In this document: positions 54,974-63,863 of the stretch, in pieces | How the letters are laid out: every line of letters begins with the position of its first letter | How positions within the stretch are numbered: the first letter of the stretch is position 1 | NCBI RefSeq assembly: GCF_900177415.1 | Contig: NZ_FXAF01000011.1 | Span: 930,001 to 994,000 of the forward strand | Length of the DNA stretch: 64,000 bases | Source: Xaviernesmea oryzae | GTDB lineage: Bacteria; Pseudomonadota; Alphaproteobacteria; Rhizobiales; Rhizobiaceae | Direction of reading: 5' to 3' | Position numbers and translations under genes: made by a program | The notes under the pieces: generated by a model | What the model was told of the DNA's origin: nothing | Database searches by the model: none | The model's input: the letters and a program-made list of their open reading frames with translations, nothing else

Positions 54974-55231
54974 ATGGCCGCACGCGACCGCTATTCCCGA
55001 AAACTCGAATGTTCCCAATGCGGCAATACCGGATTTGCCGAGGTTTCCGAGTCGGACGACAAGCGGCAGAGAAGCCGCGATTTCCGGATCGACGAATTGC
55101 CGCACGGCTTCTTCACGGAATTCGCCTCCACCGATCCGCGCAAATACATGCTGCGCTGCGGCCAATGCGGCCACAAATTCCGCTTCGAGCAGAAGAGCGT
55201 CTATGCGCCGGGCGGCGAACCCCGGCGCTGA
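54974..55231 (+). CDS. Small zinc-ribbon-like protein
   Basis: An 85-residue protein with two CxxC knuckles: CSQCGNTGF (Cys13/16) and CGQCGHKF near residue 62, suggesting a zinc ribbon. The region between is basic and acidic without hydrophobic helices. Function unknown. ATG at 54974 follows AAGGAG. Its stop abuts the stop of the convergent GGDEF/EAL gene at 55232. Confidence 0.65.
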   Translation: MAARDRYSRKLECSQCGNTGFAEVSESDDKRQRSRDFRIDELPHGFFTEFASTDPRKYMLRCGQCGHKFRFEQKSVYAPGGEPRR

Positions 55232-57283
55232 TCAGGCGACCTTGGCGACCTCCGGGCCGATCTTGCCGTTGACGATGTGCTCGATGTTCTCGCGCGGGCC
55301 GGGCCTGCCGAAGAGATAGCCCTGCACCTGCATGCAGCCTTCCTTGCGCAGGAAGGCGATATGCTCGTCGGTCTCCACGCCTTCCGCAAGAACCGGAATA
55401 TCGAGGCTGGACGCCAGGATGAGGGTCGAGCGGACGATCGCGGCCGACTGGGCGTTGATGGCAAGCCCGTCGATGAAAGTGCGGTCGATCTTGATCTTGT
55501 CGAAGGGAAAGGACATCAGCGTCGAGAGCGACGAATAGCCGGTGCCGTAGTCGTCCATGGCGATCTTCACGCCGAGGTTCTTCAGGTGCCGGATGGTCTG
55601 CAACGCGCGCTGGTGATCGGCGATGATGCCGGATTCGGTGATCTCCAGTTCCAGCCGGTCCGAGCCGAGCCCCGTCTCATTCAGGATGTTGCGGACCTTC
55701 AGCGGAAATTTCGGATCGGCGAGCTGCTGGGATGCCACGTTGACGGCGATGCCGAGCGGATTTCTCCAGGTCACAGCCTCCGCGCAGGCCGTCCTGAGCA
55801 CCCATTCGCCGAGTTCGTTGATGAAGCCGGTCCGTTCCGCGATCGGAATGAATTCGCCGGGAAGAATGAGCCCGCGCGTGGGGTGGTTCCAGCGCAGCAG
55901 CACCTCGAAGCCGACGACCTGACCGGTGAACGTATCGTTCTGGTGCTGGTAGTAGAGCTCGAACTGGCCTGCCGCGAGCCCGGAGCGCATGTCCATCGTC
56001 AGGGCGTTGCGCTCACGCGCGGCCTGATCCATCGAGGAATCGTAGATGCAGATCGCATTGTCGCCGGATTGCTTGGCGCGGTACATCGCTACATCCGCCT
56101 GCGCCACCAGATCGTCCGCCGTCTTCGCTTCGCCGGGATAGAACGCGATCCCGACGCTCGACCCGACGGAAAGAGTGTTGCCGTTCCACTCGACCGGCTT
56201 GCAGATCTCGGCGAGCATCCGGTTGGCGAGCGAAAGCGCATCGGAACGCTTGAAGTGCATCTGCTTTACGGCCACGAATTCGTCGCCTCCGACACGGGCT
56301 ATGAATTCGCCCTCTCCCGCCACCTGCGCGAGCCTGCCGCCGATCGTTCTCAACACCTCGTCTCCGGCGGCATGGCCATGGACGTCGTTGATTTCCTTGA
56401 AGCGGTTGAGGTCCATGGAGAGCACCGCCACGCGGGCCGACAGGTCCACGGGGCGCGCGGCGAGCTCGGCAAGCTGCTCGTTGAAGGCGGCGCGGTTGGA
56501 AAGCCCCGTCAGCGGATCGTGGAGCGACAGGCGGCGGTACTGCTCGACGGCCGCCTTGGTCGTGCGCGCGTCGATCAGATAGGTTGCCGCAGTCAGCGCC
56601 AGCAGGATCAGCATCAAGGACAGAACGCCGAAACCAAGCACGATCGGCGGAACGATTTCGTCCGGCATGACGATACGGGGATCGAGAACGACGTTGACGG
56701 CGCCCATCGCCGTGAAGTGCGTCGTGACGATCGCGAGGATCATCGCCAGAATGGAGAAGTATTTGCAGAAATGCGTCGTCGGGCGCACCACGCGGTTGGT
56801 CGTGAGCGCGCCGAAAAAGGCTGCGAAAACCAGTGATGCGATCACATAGCCCCGGTCCCAGTAGATGACGCCCTGCGCCTGATAGGCCGCCATGCCGGTG
56901 TAATGCATCGCTGCGATCCCGAGGCCCACGACGGCGCCGCCGGCCTCGACGATGACCGAACGGCCGCCATAGGCGGCGATGCCGAAGCCTGCGGTCGCGG
57001 TCGCCACCGCGACGGCGAAGGACGAGAACGTCAGGGCCGGCTCATAACCCGCCTGCCCGCCGCCGAGATAGCCGAGCATGGCGAGGAAATGCGTGGTCCA
57101 GGTCGTCGCCCCGCCGATAAAGCCCGCGAGAAGGAGCCAGATGACTTTCTCCACGCCGCCGCCCCGGCGAACGCGGGAGAACAGCCGGACCGTCATGACG
57201 GCGCCTGCGACGCAGGCAAGGACGGCGCAGCCGATGTAGCGAAGGTCGTGCTCTATGAATATGCAGGAGAGAACTCGAAACAT
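55232..57283 (-). CDS. MHYT-GGDEF-EAL c-di-GMP enzyme
   Basis: A 683-residue membrane protein. About 1-250: seven helices of the MHYT sensor with THFLAM, AMHYTGM and THFTAM motifs, thought to bind copper and sense O2, CO or NO. About 265-425: GGDEF domain with intact RVGGDEFV. About 440-680: EAL domain with EVLLR, ITESGIIADH, MDDYGTGYSSL, KIDRTF and AEGVET. Both domains look catalytic, so it could make or degrade c-di-GMP depending on the signal. Confidence 0.92.
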   Translation of the reverse strand: MFRVLSCIFIEHDLRYIGCAVLACVAGAVMTVRLFSRVRRGGGVEKVIWLLLAGFIGGATTWTTHFLAMLGYLGGGQAGYEPALTFSSFAVAVATATAGFGIAAYGGRSVIVEAGGAVVGLGIAAMHYTGMAAYQAQGVIYWDRGYVIASLVFAAFFGALTTNRVVRPTTHFCKYFSILAMILAIVTTHFTAMGAVNVVLDPRIVMPDEIVPPIVLGFGVLSLMLILLALTAATYLIDARTTKAAVEQYRRLSLHDPLTGLSNRAAFNEQLAELAARPVDLSARVAVLSMDLNRFKEINDVHGHAAGDEVLRTIGGRLAQVAGEGEFIARVGGDEFVAVKQMHFKRSDALSLANRMLAEICKPVEWNGNTLSVGSSVGIAFYPGEAKTADDLVAQADVAMYRAKQSGDNAICIYDSSMDQAARERNALTMDMRSGLAAGQFELYYQHQNDTFTGQVVGFEVLLRWNHPTRGLILPGEFIPIAERTGFINELGEWVLRTACAEAVTWRNPLGIAVNVASQQLADPKFPLKVRNILNETGLGSDRLELEITESGIIADHQRALQTIRHLKNLGVKIAMDDYGTGYSSLSTLMSFPFDKIKIDRTFIDGLAINAQSAAIVRSTLILASSLDIPVLAEGVETDEHIAFLRKEGCMQVQGYLFGRPGPRENIEHIVNGKIGPEVAKVA

Positions 57284-57551
57284 GATTTCCGTAACTTTTC
57301 AAACCTTTTGGCGGAAAAGTTTAATAGTGAAACATGTTTGAAAGGTTGGCGTGGATGGTAAACGAAAACCTGACATCAAGTCCGATTTCTGCGAAGAAAG
57401 CATGCCGGGTCCTACAGGATCAGGGCTGCCCTACCGCAATGGCTGCCGTGGGCTCTGAGGGGCTTTCCGCCCTCGGATGCAATATACCAGCGCAAACCGG
57501 CCCCTCCGCTGCGCCTTCAAGTCTGCTTTCGCGCCTTTCCGGGCTGAGATG
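57284..57551. other. Spacer before the rplY promoter
   Basis: About 270 bp without a gene. The promoter of the MHYT-GGDEF-EAL gene must be here on the minus strand; no clear match to the rhizobial consensus was seen. Confidence 0.4.
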
Positions 57552-57580
57552 CTTGCACTTGCGGGCTCGTTGTATTATAG
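57552..57580 (+). promoter_or_regulatory. Probable rplY promoter
   Basis: CTTGCA (57552-57557), 17-bp spacer, TTATAG (57575-57580), close to the rhizobial CTTGAC-N17-CTATAT form. The leader would be about 120 nt and begins with a GC-rich stem (CCCGCCGG). Confidence 0.6.
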
Positions 57581-57706
57581 CCCGCCGGTCCGCGCAGACA
57601 CCCTTGGAGGCAACGCGGATGAAGCGCATCGGATGATGCCCTTCGGTTTGATGCGAGCGGTCGGCGCTTGCGGAAAACTCTCCAAACAACCTCGAAAGGA
57701 TATGCC

Positions 57707-58324
57707 ATGAGCCACGCATCTTACGAGCTCAAGGCCGAGGCGCGCGAACGGGTAGGTAAGGGGTCCTCCCGTGAACTTCGCCGCAACGGTTTGATTCCCG
57801 CTGTCATCTATGGTGACAAGCAGGCCCCCCTCGCCATCGCACTCTCGACCAACGAAGTGACGAAGCGCATCCATGCCGGTGGTTTCATGACCACCATCGC
57901 AACGATCGAAGTCGACGGCCAGAAGATCCAGGTCCTGCCGAAGGACTACCAGCTCGATCCGGTCCGCGATTTCACCATGCACGTGGATTTCCTGCGCGTT
58001 TCCGGCGACACGGACGTCACCGTCGACGTTCCGGTTCACTTCATCAACGAAGAGAAGTCCGCGATCAAGATCGGCGGCGTTCTGAACATCGTTCGCCACA
58101 CGGTCGAATTCCATTGCCCGGCCAACGCCATCCCGGAATTCATCACGGTCGACCTCGCTGGCGCCAAGATCGGCGACAGCATCCACATCTCTGCCGTCAC
58201 CCTGCCGAAGGGCGTCCGTCCGGTCATCACCGATCGCGACTTCACGATCGCAACGATCGTTGCCCCGGCCGCCGGCGTCGAAGAAGCCGCAGAAGAAACG
58301 CCTGCCGCTTCCGAAACCGAATAA
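57707..58324 (+). CDS. rplY: 50S ribosomal protein L25 (general stress protein Ctc type)
   Basis: A 205-residue L25/Ctc protein: YELKAEARERVGKGSSRELRRNGLIPAVIYG is the 5S-rRNA-binding L25 domain, and the C-terminal Ctc domain (VPVHFINEEKSAIKIGGVLN onward) follows, ending in an acidic tail. ATG at 57707 follows GAAAGGA. In many rhizobia pth comes next; here a 2.4-kb GGDEF/EAL gene separates them. Confidence 0.94.
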   Translation: MSHASYELKAEARERVGKGSSRELRRNGLIPAVIYGDKQAPLAIALSTNEVTKRIHAGGFMTTIATIEVDGQKIQVLPKDYQLDPVRDFTMHVDFLRVSGDTDVTVDVPVHFINEEKSAIKIGGVLNIVRHTVEFHCPANAIPEFITVDLAGAKIGDSIHISAVTLPKGVRPVITDRDFTIATIVAPAAGVEEAAEETPAASETE

Positions 58325-58349
58325 GCATAGCAGAGCGTCCGACTTTGAG

Positions 58350-58378
58350 ACCCGCCTTCCTGCGAAGGCGGGTTTTTT
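58350..58378 (+). terminator. Terminator of rplY
   Basis: ACCCGCCTT-CCTGCG-AAGGCGGGT followed by TTTTT, 25 bp after the stop. Confidence 0.9.
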
Positions 58379-58537
58379 ATTGTCTTGGGAAGCCGTTTGG
58401 TAACGCTACGTCCGCAATTCCTTCGAATCTTGGCATGTCCGTTTCAGTGAAGTTTAATGAATCGATGGAACGATGCGCACGGCCTCAGGGTAAGAGGATG
58501 AGCCGGTAACAACCGGAGGGTGAATGCGGGGATACGG

Positions 58538-60910
58538 ATGACTCATTCCGTCGAGAGTCGTTTCATTGCGATTATTTCAGGCGCTCTGCTGGTCGTCGTC
58601 GCTCCGCTGTTCACGCTTTTTCTGGCGCTTTCGTCCCAGCAGGCGGCGAGAAACCTCACCGAGCACGTCAATGTCGTGCTGATCACCAATTCGCGGGCGC
58701 TCGGCAAGCCGCTGTGGGAGCTGGACCGGGACAGCATCCACCAGATCGCCTCCATGCTCGTCGCCGACTCCGCCATCAGCGGCGTGCAGATCAGCGACAA
58801 TACGGGCAAGCTGAATATCTCGGAAGTCGACGTCAACCCGGCGGATTTCCGTGGCCTGGAAGCGATTTCCGAGCCGATCTTCTACAAATCTGCCGAAGGC
58901 ACCCGCAATATCGGCAGCATCACCGTCTACGTGCCGAAACTCGGCTGGTTCTCGGCGCTGCACCAGATGGAAATGGCTTTCATCTCCATCTTCATCATCG
59001 CCATTCTGACCGTTTTCGGCGCGGCCATTCTCGGCAACCGCATCATGGTCATCAAGCCGTTGATGCGGCTGACCGCCGCCATCGAGGCGACGCGCAGGCT
59101 GGGCTCCCGCCACCATGTCGACTGGCGCTCCAACGACGAGATGGGACGCCTCGCCAAGAGCTTCAACGAAATGCAGACGCTGCTGGAGCGGGAGGAGCGC
59201 GAACTGAAACGGGCGCATCAGCAGACCACGGATATCTACAATCTGACGCCTGCAATGCTCTTCTCGCTGACCGCGAACGATCAGATCGCCGCAGTCAGCG
59301 ATTATTGGCTGCTCGCGACCGGCTACCGCCGGGAGGACATCATCGGCCACCCCTTCTCCGAGCTCGTGGCTCCCGCCGACCGTCCTGTCTACGGAAAGCG
59401 CAAGGCTCAGGCGAAGGCGAACGGTGCGGCGATCGAAGTCACGGTGCGCTTCCTCTGTGCCGACGGCCGGATGATGGACGTGCTGATTGTCGAGACGGAG
59501 CTCGGCGCGGCGGGCGGCAGCATTCCCGGTTCGCTCAGCGTCATGACCGACGTCACCGAACTCAGGCAGTCGGAACTGCGCAACCACCAGCAGGCGATCT
59601 CCGACCATCTGACCGGGCTCTTGAACCGGCAGGGGTTCGAAGCGATGCTTGACCGGACGATCACGGAAGCGGACAAGGGCGCGACGGAAGTCGCCTGCCT
59701 TTTCGTCGATCTCGACCGCTTCAAGGCGATCAACGACAATTTCGGCCATGCGGCGGGAGACGCCGTGCTCTGCCAGTTCGTGGAGCGGACCAGGCCCCTG
59801 CTGCACGACACCGACAGCGCCTCGCGCCTCGGCGGCGACGAATTCGCGATGCTGATCGCCGGCGAAGGCGCCGAGCGCCGCGCGACCGACCTCGCCCAGA
59901 AGATCGTCGACATGTTCGAAGTGCCGTTCCGGGTCCAGGGCACGAGCGTGCGCCTGAGCGCCTCGATCGGTCTCGCCTTCTATCCGAACCATGCGGCCAG
60001 CGCCGGCGAACTCCTGCAGAAATCGGACATGGCCATGTATGCCCGAAAGCGCGACGGCAAGAACGGCGCGCAGGTCTACGATCCGGCGATCCTCGACCAG
60101 ACGCGGGAAAGGGCCGAGATCGAAAGCGATATCGAGGTCGGCATTGCGGCAAGCTGGTTCGAGGCGCATTTCCAGCCGATCGTCGACATCGAGACCGGCG
60201 TTCCTTCGGGCTTCGAGGCGCTGATGCGCATGCGGCATCCCCGCAAGGGCCTGATGTCGCCGGCCGGCATCGTCATGGTCGCCGAAGAAACCGGCACCAT
60301 CGGCCAGATCGGCAATCTCATTCTGGAAGACGCGATGGGCAATCTCGCCCGGGTCTCCCGCCTGCCCGGCATGGCCGAGGCCTATGTCGCGGTGAACTTC
60401 TCGCCGCTGCAGTTCGAGCCCGGCCTGCCCACGCGGCTGGCCGGACTGCTCGGCCGCTACGGCATCCAGCCGTCGCGCCTCGTCGTGGAGATCACCGAGG
60501 CCGTGCTGATGCACGACAATCCCGAAATCCGCACCATACTCAACGAGATCCAGCGCTTCGGCTGCCGGATCGCACTCGATGATTTCGGCACCGGCTATTC
60601 ATCGCTGAGCTATCTGAGCCGCTTCCCGGTCGATATCGTCAAGATCGACCAGTCCTTCGTGCGTTCGCTCACCGACAAGGCGGACGATATCGGCAGCAAG
60701 AACCGGATGCTGGTCGAAGGCATCAGCGCCATCTCGCACAAGATGAACTGCAAGGTGGTCGCAGAAGGCGTCGAGACCGAAGAGCAACGCACGCTGCTCA
60801 AGCAGATGGGCATCGATTATGCTCAAGGCTATCTTTTCTCGAAGCCCCGGGAAATTTCCGATCTGCTCTCGGCCCTCTCGGCCTGGCGCATAAAGTCCAT
60901 GGCGAGCTGA
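58538..60910 (+). CDS. Membrane PAS-GGDEF-EAL c-di-GMP enzyme
   Basis: A 790-residue protein: helix 1 (about 13-36), extracytoplasmic sensor, helix 2 (about 150-172), HAMP (to about 225), PAS (about 235-350), GGDEF domain with intact RLGGDEFAML and EAL domain with EALMRMRHP, VVEITEAVLMHD, LDDFGTGYSSL, KIDQSF and AEGVET. Both activities are possible. ATG at 58538 with GGGGA upstream; GTG at 58520 is too close to its GGAGG. It is placed between rplY and pth. Confidence 0.9.
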   Translation: MTHSVESRFIAIISGALLVVVAPLFTLFLALSSQQAARNLTEHVNVVLITNSRALGKPLWELDRDSIHQIASMLVADSAISGVQISDNTGKLNISEVDVNPADFRGLEAISEPIFYKSAEGTRNIGSITVYVPKLGWFSALHQMEMAFISIFIIAILTVFGAAILGNRIMVIKPLMRLTAAIEATRRLGSRHHVDWRSNDEMGRLAKSFNEMQTLLEREERELKRAHQQTTDIYNLTPAMLFSLTANDQIAAVSDYWLLATGYRREDIIGHPFSELVAPADRPVYGKRKAQAKANGAAIEVTVRFLCADGRMMDVLIVETELGAAGGSIPGSLSVMTDVTELRQSELRNHQQAISDHLTGLLNRQGFEAMLDRTITEADKGATEVACLFVDLDRFKAINDNFGHAAGDAVLCQFVERTRPLLHDTDSASRLGGDEFAMLIAGEGAERRATDLAQKIVDMFEVPFRVQGTSVRLSASIGLAFYPNHAASAGELLQKSDMAMYARKRDGKNGAQVYDPAILDQTRERAEIESDIEVGIAASWFEAHFQPIVDIETGVPSGFEALMRMRHPRKGLMSPAGIVMVAEETGTIGQIGNLILEDAMGNLARVSRLPGMAEAYVAVNFSPLQFEPGLPTRLAGLLGRYGIQPSRLVVEITEAVLMHDNPEIRTILNEIQRFGCRIALDDFGTGYSSLSYLSRFPVDIVKIDQSFVRSLTDKADDIGSKNRMLVEGISAISHKMNCKVVAEGVETEEQRTLLKQMGIDYAQGYLFSKPREISDLLSALSAWRIKSMAS

Positions 60911-61036
60911 ATATCGCCTCCATCGGCGTCGCCTTGCCGCGTCTCCGCGGCTCCGCATCGGTCCGACGCATGAAACCGGTTGACTTTGCCGGCGTTTCGC
61001 GTTGGTGAAGGCCAGCAGTCAGGAATGGATCACTCC

Positions 61037-61765
61037 ATGCTCATCATCGCAGGTCTCGGCAATCCCGGTTCGAAATATGCGGGCAACCGCCACAATATCG
61101 GTTTCATGGCGGTGGACGCGATCCAGCGGCGGCCGGGCTTTTCGCCCTGGTCGAAGAAATTCAAGGCGGAGATTTCCGAAGGCGAGCTGGCCGGCGAGAA
61201 GGTGCTGCTGATGAAGCCGCAGACCTTCATGAACCTTTCCGGCGAAGCGGTTGGCGAGGCCATGCGCTTTTACAAGCTCGGACCGCAAAACATCATAGCC
61301 ATCTACGACGAGCTCGACCTGCCCGCAGGCAAGGCGCGCATCAAGACCGGCGGCGGCCACGGGGGGCACAACGGAGTGAAGTCGCTCGACGCCCATTGCG
61401 GCAAGGAATACCGCCGGCTCCGCCTCGGCATCAGCCACCCCGGGGCGAAGGAACTGGTGCATAACCACGTGCTCGGCGATTTCGCCAAGGCGGACCAGGC
61501 CTGGCTCTCCCCTCTCCTCGATGCGCTGGCGGACAATGCCGAAATGCTGGTGAAGGCCGAGGACTCGCAGCTCATGAACAAGCTGGCGCTCGCCGTGGGC
61601 GGCAAGCCCGACGAGGAGGAGCCGAAAGCACAAAAGCCCCAATCGCCGAAGCCGGCGGGAAAATCCCACATCCATCAGGCTCGAGGCGGCGCGAAACCGA
61701 ACCTTCCGACCACCGGACCGATGGCGGACATGCTGAAGAAGATGTTCGGCGGCAAGGGAGAGTGA
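61037..61765 (+). CDS. pth: Peptidyl-tRNA hydrolase
   Basis: It frees tRNAs from dropped-off peptides. The 242-residue protein has GLGNPGSKYAGNRHNIGFM with the catalytic His, KPQTFMNLSGEAV, and DELDLPAGKARIKTGGGHGGHNGVKS. A Pro/Lys-rich extension of about 45 residues (EEEPKAQKPQSPKPAGKSHI) follows the core, common in rhizobia. ATG at 61037 is the family start; ATG at 61025 is possible. prmB begins 2 bp after the stop. Confidence 0.95.
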   Translation: MLIIAGLGNPGSKYAGNRHNIGFMAVDAIQRRPGFSPWSKKFKAEISEGELAGEKVLLMKPQTFMNLSGEAVGEAMRFYKLGPQNIIAIYDELDLPAGKARIKTGGGHGGHNGVKSLDAHCGKEYRRLRLGISHPGAKELVHNHVLGDFAKADQAWLSPLLDALADNAEMLVKAEDSQLMNKLALAVGGKPDEEEPKAQKPQSPKPAGKSHIHQARGGAKPNLPTTGPMADMLKKMFGGKGE

Positions 61766-61766
61766 C

Positions 61767-62753
61767 GTGCAGCCGCGCCGGAACGACAAGCAGAACCAGA
61801 AGCACGAAATGGACAAAGCCTTGAATACGGACGATATCGCCGGCGAACTCGTCACGCTCCGCGACTACTGGCGTTACGCCATTTCCCGCTTCAACGCGGC
61901 GAACCTGAGCTACGGCCACGGGACGACGACCGCGAGCGACGATGCGGCTTTCCTGATCCTCGACACGCTCGATCTGCCGATCGACGTGCTGGACCCCTTC
62001 CTCGACGCGCGCCTTCTGCCGGCCGAACGCCGGTTGCTCGCAGAGCGGATCGAGGCGCGCGTGACGTCCCGCAAGCCGAGCTCCTACCTGACCGGCCACG
62101 CATATATTCAGGGTGTGCGTTTCCTGGTGGATGAGCGGGTCATCGTGCCGCGCTCGCATATCGGCGAGATCCTGTTTTCGGAATATCTCGGCGAGACCGG
62201 CTCATCCTACTTGCCCGACCCGTTGAGCGTCGAAAGCGCCGTCGACATCTGCACGGGTTCGGGGTGCCTTGCGGTGCTTGCCGCGAAATTCTTTCCGAAT
62301 GCCGAGGTCGATGCCGTGGATCTTTCGCGCGATGCATTGGAAGTTGCCAGGCTCAATGTCGCGGAACATGACGTCGAAGATCAGGTGACCCTTCATCAAG
62401 GCGACCTCTTCGCCCCGCTCGGAAAGAAGAAATACGACCTGATCATCACCAATCCGCCCTATGTCGACCATGAGGCGATGGAGGGCTTTCCGGAGGAGTT
62501 CCAGGCGGAGCCGGCAATGGCCTTCGACGGCGGCGTGGACGGCCTCGATATCGTCCGCCGCCTGCTTGCGGAGGCGCCGAAGCACCTCAATCCCGGCGGC
62601 GGGATGATCTGCGAGATCGGCTCCGGCCGCGAAATCCTCGAAGAGGAATTCCCCGATCTCGACTTCATGTGGCTGGAAACGGCAGAATCGCAGGACGCGG
62701 TCTTCTGGATCGGCGCCGAAGCGCTGGGCGTGAGCGACCAGAAGAGGAGATGA
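61767..62753 (+). CDS. prmB: Ribosomal protein L3 glutamine methyltransferase
   Basis: A 328-residue PrmB/HemK-type N5-glutamine methyltransferase that modifies L3. VDICTGSGCLAVLAAKFFPN is SAM motif I, and ITNPPYVDHEAM is the NPPY motif. The helical N-terminal domain (LRDYWRYAISRFNAANLSYG) is specific to PrmB. GTG at 61767 follows GGGAGAG and couples it to pth; ATG at 61809 is an alternative. Three translation genes (rplY, pth, prmB) cluster here. Confidence 0.9.
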   Translation: MQPRRNDKQNQKHEMDKALNTDDIAGELVTLRDYWRYAISRFNAANLSYGHGTTTASDDAAFLILDTLDLPIDVLDPFLDARLLPAERRLLAERIEARVTSRKPSSYLTGHAYIQGVRFLVDERVIVPRSHIGEILFSEYLGETGSSYLPDPLSVESAVDICTGSGCLAVLAAKFFPNAEVDAVDLSRDALEVARLNVAEHDVEDQVTLHQGDLFAPLGKKKYDLIITNPPYVDHEAMEGFPEEFQAEPAMAFDGGVDGLDIVRRLLAEAPKHLNPGGGMICEIGSGREILEEEFPDLDFMWLETAESQDAVFWIGAEALGVSDQKRR

Positions 62754-63585
62754 GCCGTCTTCCTCCGGCTCGCCCTACTCTTCCGGCTCTGTGGTGAACA
62801 TCAGCGGAAAACCGGCCTCCTTGGCGAGGTCGATCGCTTCCTTGGCCTTGGTCTCGGCAATATCCTTGGCGCACACGACGACCACCGACGTGCCCATGCG
62901 GTGGGCGGTCATCATCACGCGGTAGCCGGTCTCCTCGCTCATGCGGAACACGGCCTTCAGCACCATGATGACGAATTCGCGCGGCGTATAGTCGTCGTTC
63001 ACCAGGATGACCTTGTAGAGCTTCGGCCGCTCCAGCTTGGGCTTGGTGATCGTCTTCGGTTTTAGGGTGGTGTCTTCGCTCATGGCGTTTCGCCTCCTGA
63101 TGACGGCGTCCGACATTGGGCTTTCCGGTTATATCGCACTGCAACCGGAACATTTCAAGCGACTGCGCGATATGAACGCCGGACCAATCGGCCGACAGGA
63201 GGACGCATTCACGGCCCTTTGCGCGGATGATCGAAGCTGCCTGCTTATCGAAGGTGGCAAAGGTGTCACCACCGAGCTTGCGGCCTTCGAACTCGATCAC
63301 GCCATCCGCGAAATCGCCGCCAGCTTCCAGGAACGCGAGACCGGCTTCGATGGCTTCACGATTGCAAGAGACCCTACCATCATTGACGAGGCTGCGGAGG
63401 GAAGAGGCAATATCTGCCGCGTCCAGTCTGTAGCTTCGTGACAGAACCCAAACAAATTCACAAATCGCTTGAAGCGGCAAGGCAATGCTGTCGATCTGAG
63501 CGAGATAGCGCCGTGCCAGATAGGACTGCTTGACATCATCATCGAGCACAGCGCGCAACAAAAGGTTGGTATCGGCGACGATCAC
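62665..63585 (-). CDS. vapC: PIN-domain toxin whose frame runs through clpS
   Basis: Residues 1-135 form a PIN domain: MIVADTNLLLRAVL (first Asp), ICEFVWVLSRSYRL (Glu), GGDFADGVIEFEGRKLGG and TFATFDKQA (further acidic residues). Normal relatives end within about 135 residues. Here no stop follows; the frame continues about 32 codons of former spacer and then reads all of clpS in another frame to 62665 (306 residues). The tail is Arg/His-rich and non-natural. The normal stop has probably been lost to a frameshift or small deletion. Overlaps the antitoxin stop by 4 bp. Confidence 0.75.
   Translation of the reverse strand: MIVADTNLLLRAVLDDDVKQSYLARRYLAQIDSIALPLQAICEFVWVLSRSYRLDAADIASSLRSLVNDGRVSCNREAIEAGLAFLEAGGDFADGVIEFEGRKLGGDTFATFDKQAASIIRAKGRECVLLSADWSGVHIAQSLEMFRLQCDITGKPNVGRRHQEAKRHERRHHPKTEDDHQAQAGAAEALQGHPGERRLYAARIRHHGAEGRVPHERGDRLPRDDDRPPHGHVGGRRVRQGYCRDQGQGSDRPRQGGRFSADVHHRAGRVGRAGGRRLISSSGRSRPALRRRSRRPRPAILPFPAT
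62775..63083 (-). CDS. clpS: ATP-dependent Clp protease adaptor ClpS
   Basis: ClpS delivers N-degron substrates to ClpAP. The 102-residue protein shows KLYKVILVNDDYTPREFVIMVLKAVF, the helix with HRMGTS, and VVVCAKDIAETKAKEAIDLA. The EFVIMVL-type pocket and the C-terminal FTTEPEE resemble the ClpS2 paralogue of Agrobacterium rather than ClpS1. ATG at 63083 follows GAGGCGAAA. A promoter lies in the tail of the toxin gene upstream. Confidence 0.92.
   Translation of the reverse strand: MSEDTTLKPKTITKPKLERPKLYKVILVNDDYTPREFVIMVLKAVFRMSEETGYRVMMTAHRMGTSVVVVCAKDIAETKAKEAIDLAKEAGFPLMFTTEPEE
63131..63159 (-). promoter_or_regulatory. Probable clpS promoter
   Basis: On the minus strand CTTGAA (63159-63154), 17-bp spacer, CGATAT (63136-63131), matching the rhizobial CTTGAC-N17-CTATAT form in 10 of 12 positions. 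Transcription would start about 42 bp before clpS. It lies within the extended toxin frame. Confidence 0.6.
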
Positions 63586-63863
63586 CTCTCGCCTGCCCAG
63601 GCTTTTTTGATCTCTTCGTTGATCTCATCAATGGTCAAGTGGATATTATGCTTGTTTTTCAAGCTGCCAAAAAACTTTTCCAATCCGCCGGGCTGCTGGC
63701 CCTTAACCGGGGCTGACTCCCGGCTTTTCACGGCTGACAGCTCCAGCTTTCCGTCAGGGCGCTCGACGACGTCGATCTGATCGCCCGGATGGATATCGAG
63801 ATGCTTCAGCACATCCTTCGTGAGCGTTATATCGCCCTTGGGCGTCACCGTAAAAACCGTCAT
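63582..63863 (-). CDS. AbrB/MazE-type antitoxin
   Basis: A 93-residue antitoxin with a swapped-hairpin AbrB domain at the N-terminus (VFTVTPKGDITLTKDVLKHL, then GDQIDVVERPDGKLEL) and a C-terminal toxin-binding tail (IHLTIDEINEEIKKAWAGER). ATG at 63863 follows AAGGAGCTGACT, a strong site; the open frame further upstream (to 63989) is not conserved. It overlaps the PIN toxin start by 4 bp. Confidence 0.85.
   Translation of the reverse strand: MTVFTVTPKGDITLTKDVLKHLDIHPGDQIDVVERPDGKLELSAVKSRESAPVKGQQPGGLEKFFGSLKNKHNIHLTIDEINEEIKKAWAGER

Noticed and set aside
58577..60514. 645-residue frame opposite the PAS-GGDEF-EAL gene
   Set aside because: Antisense shadow with biased composition and no domain.
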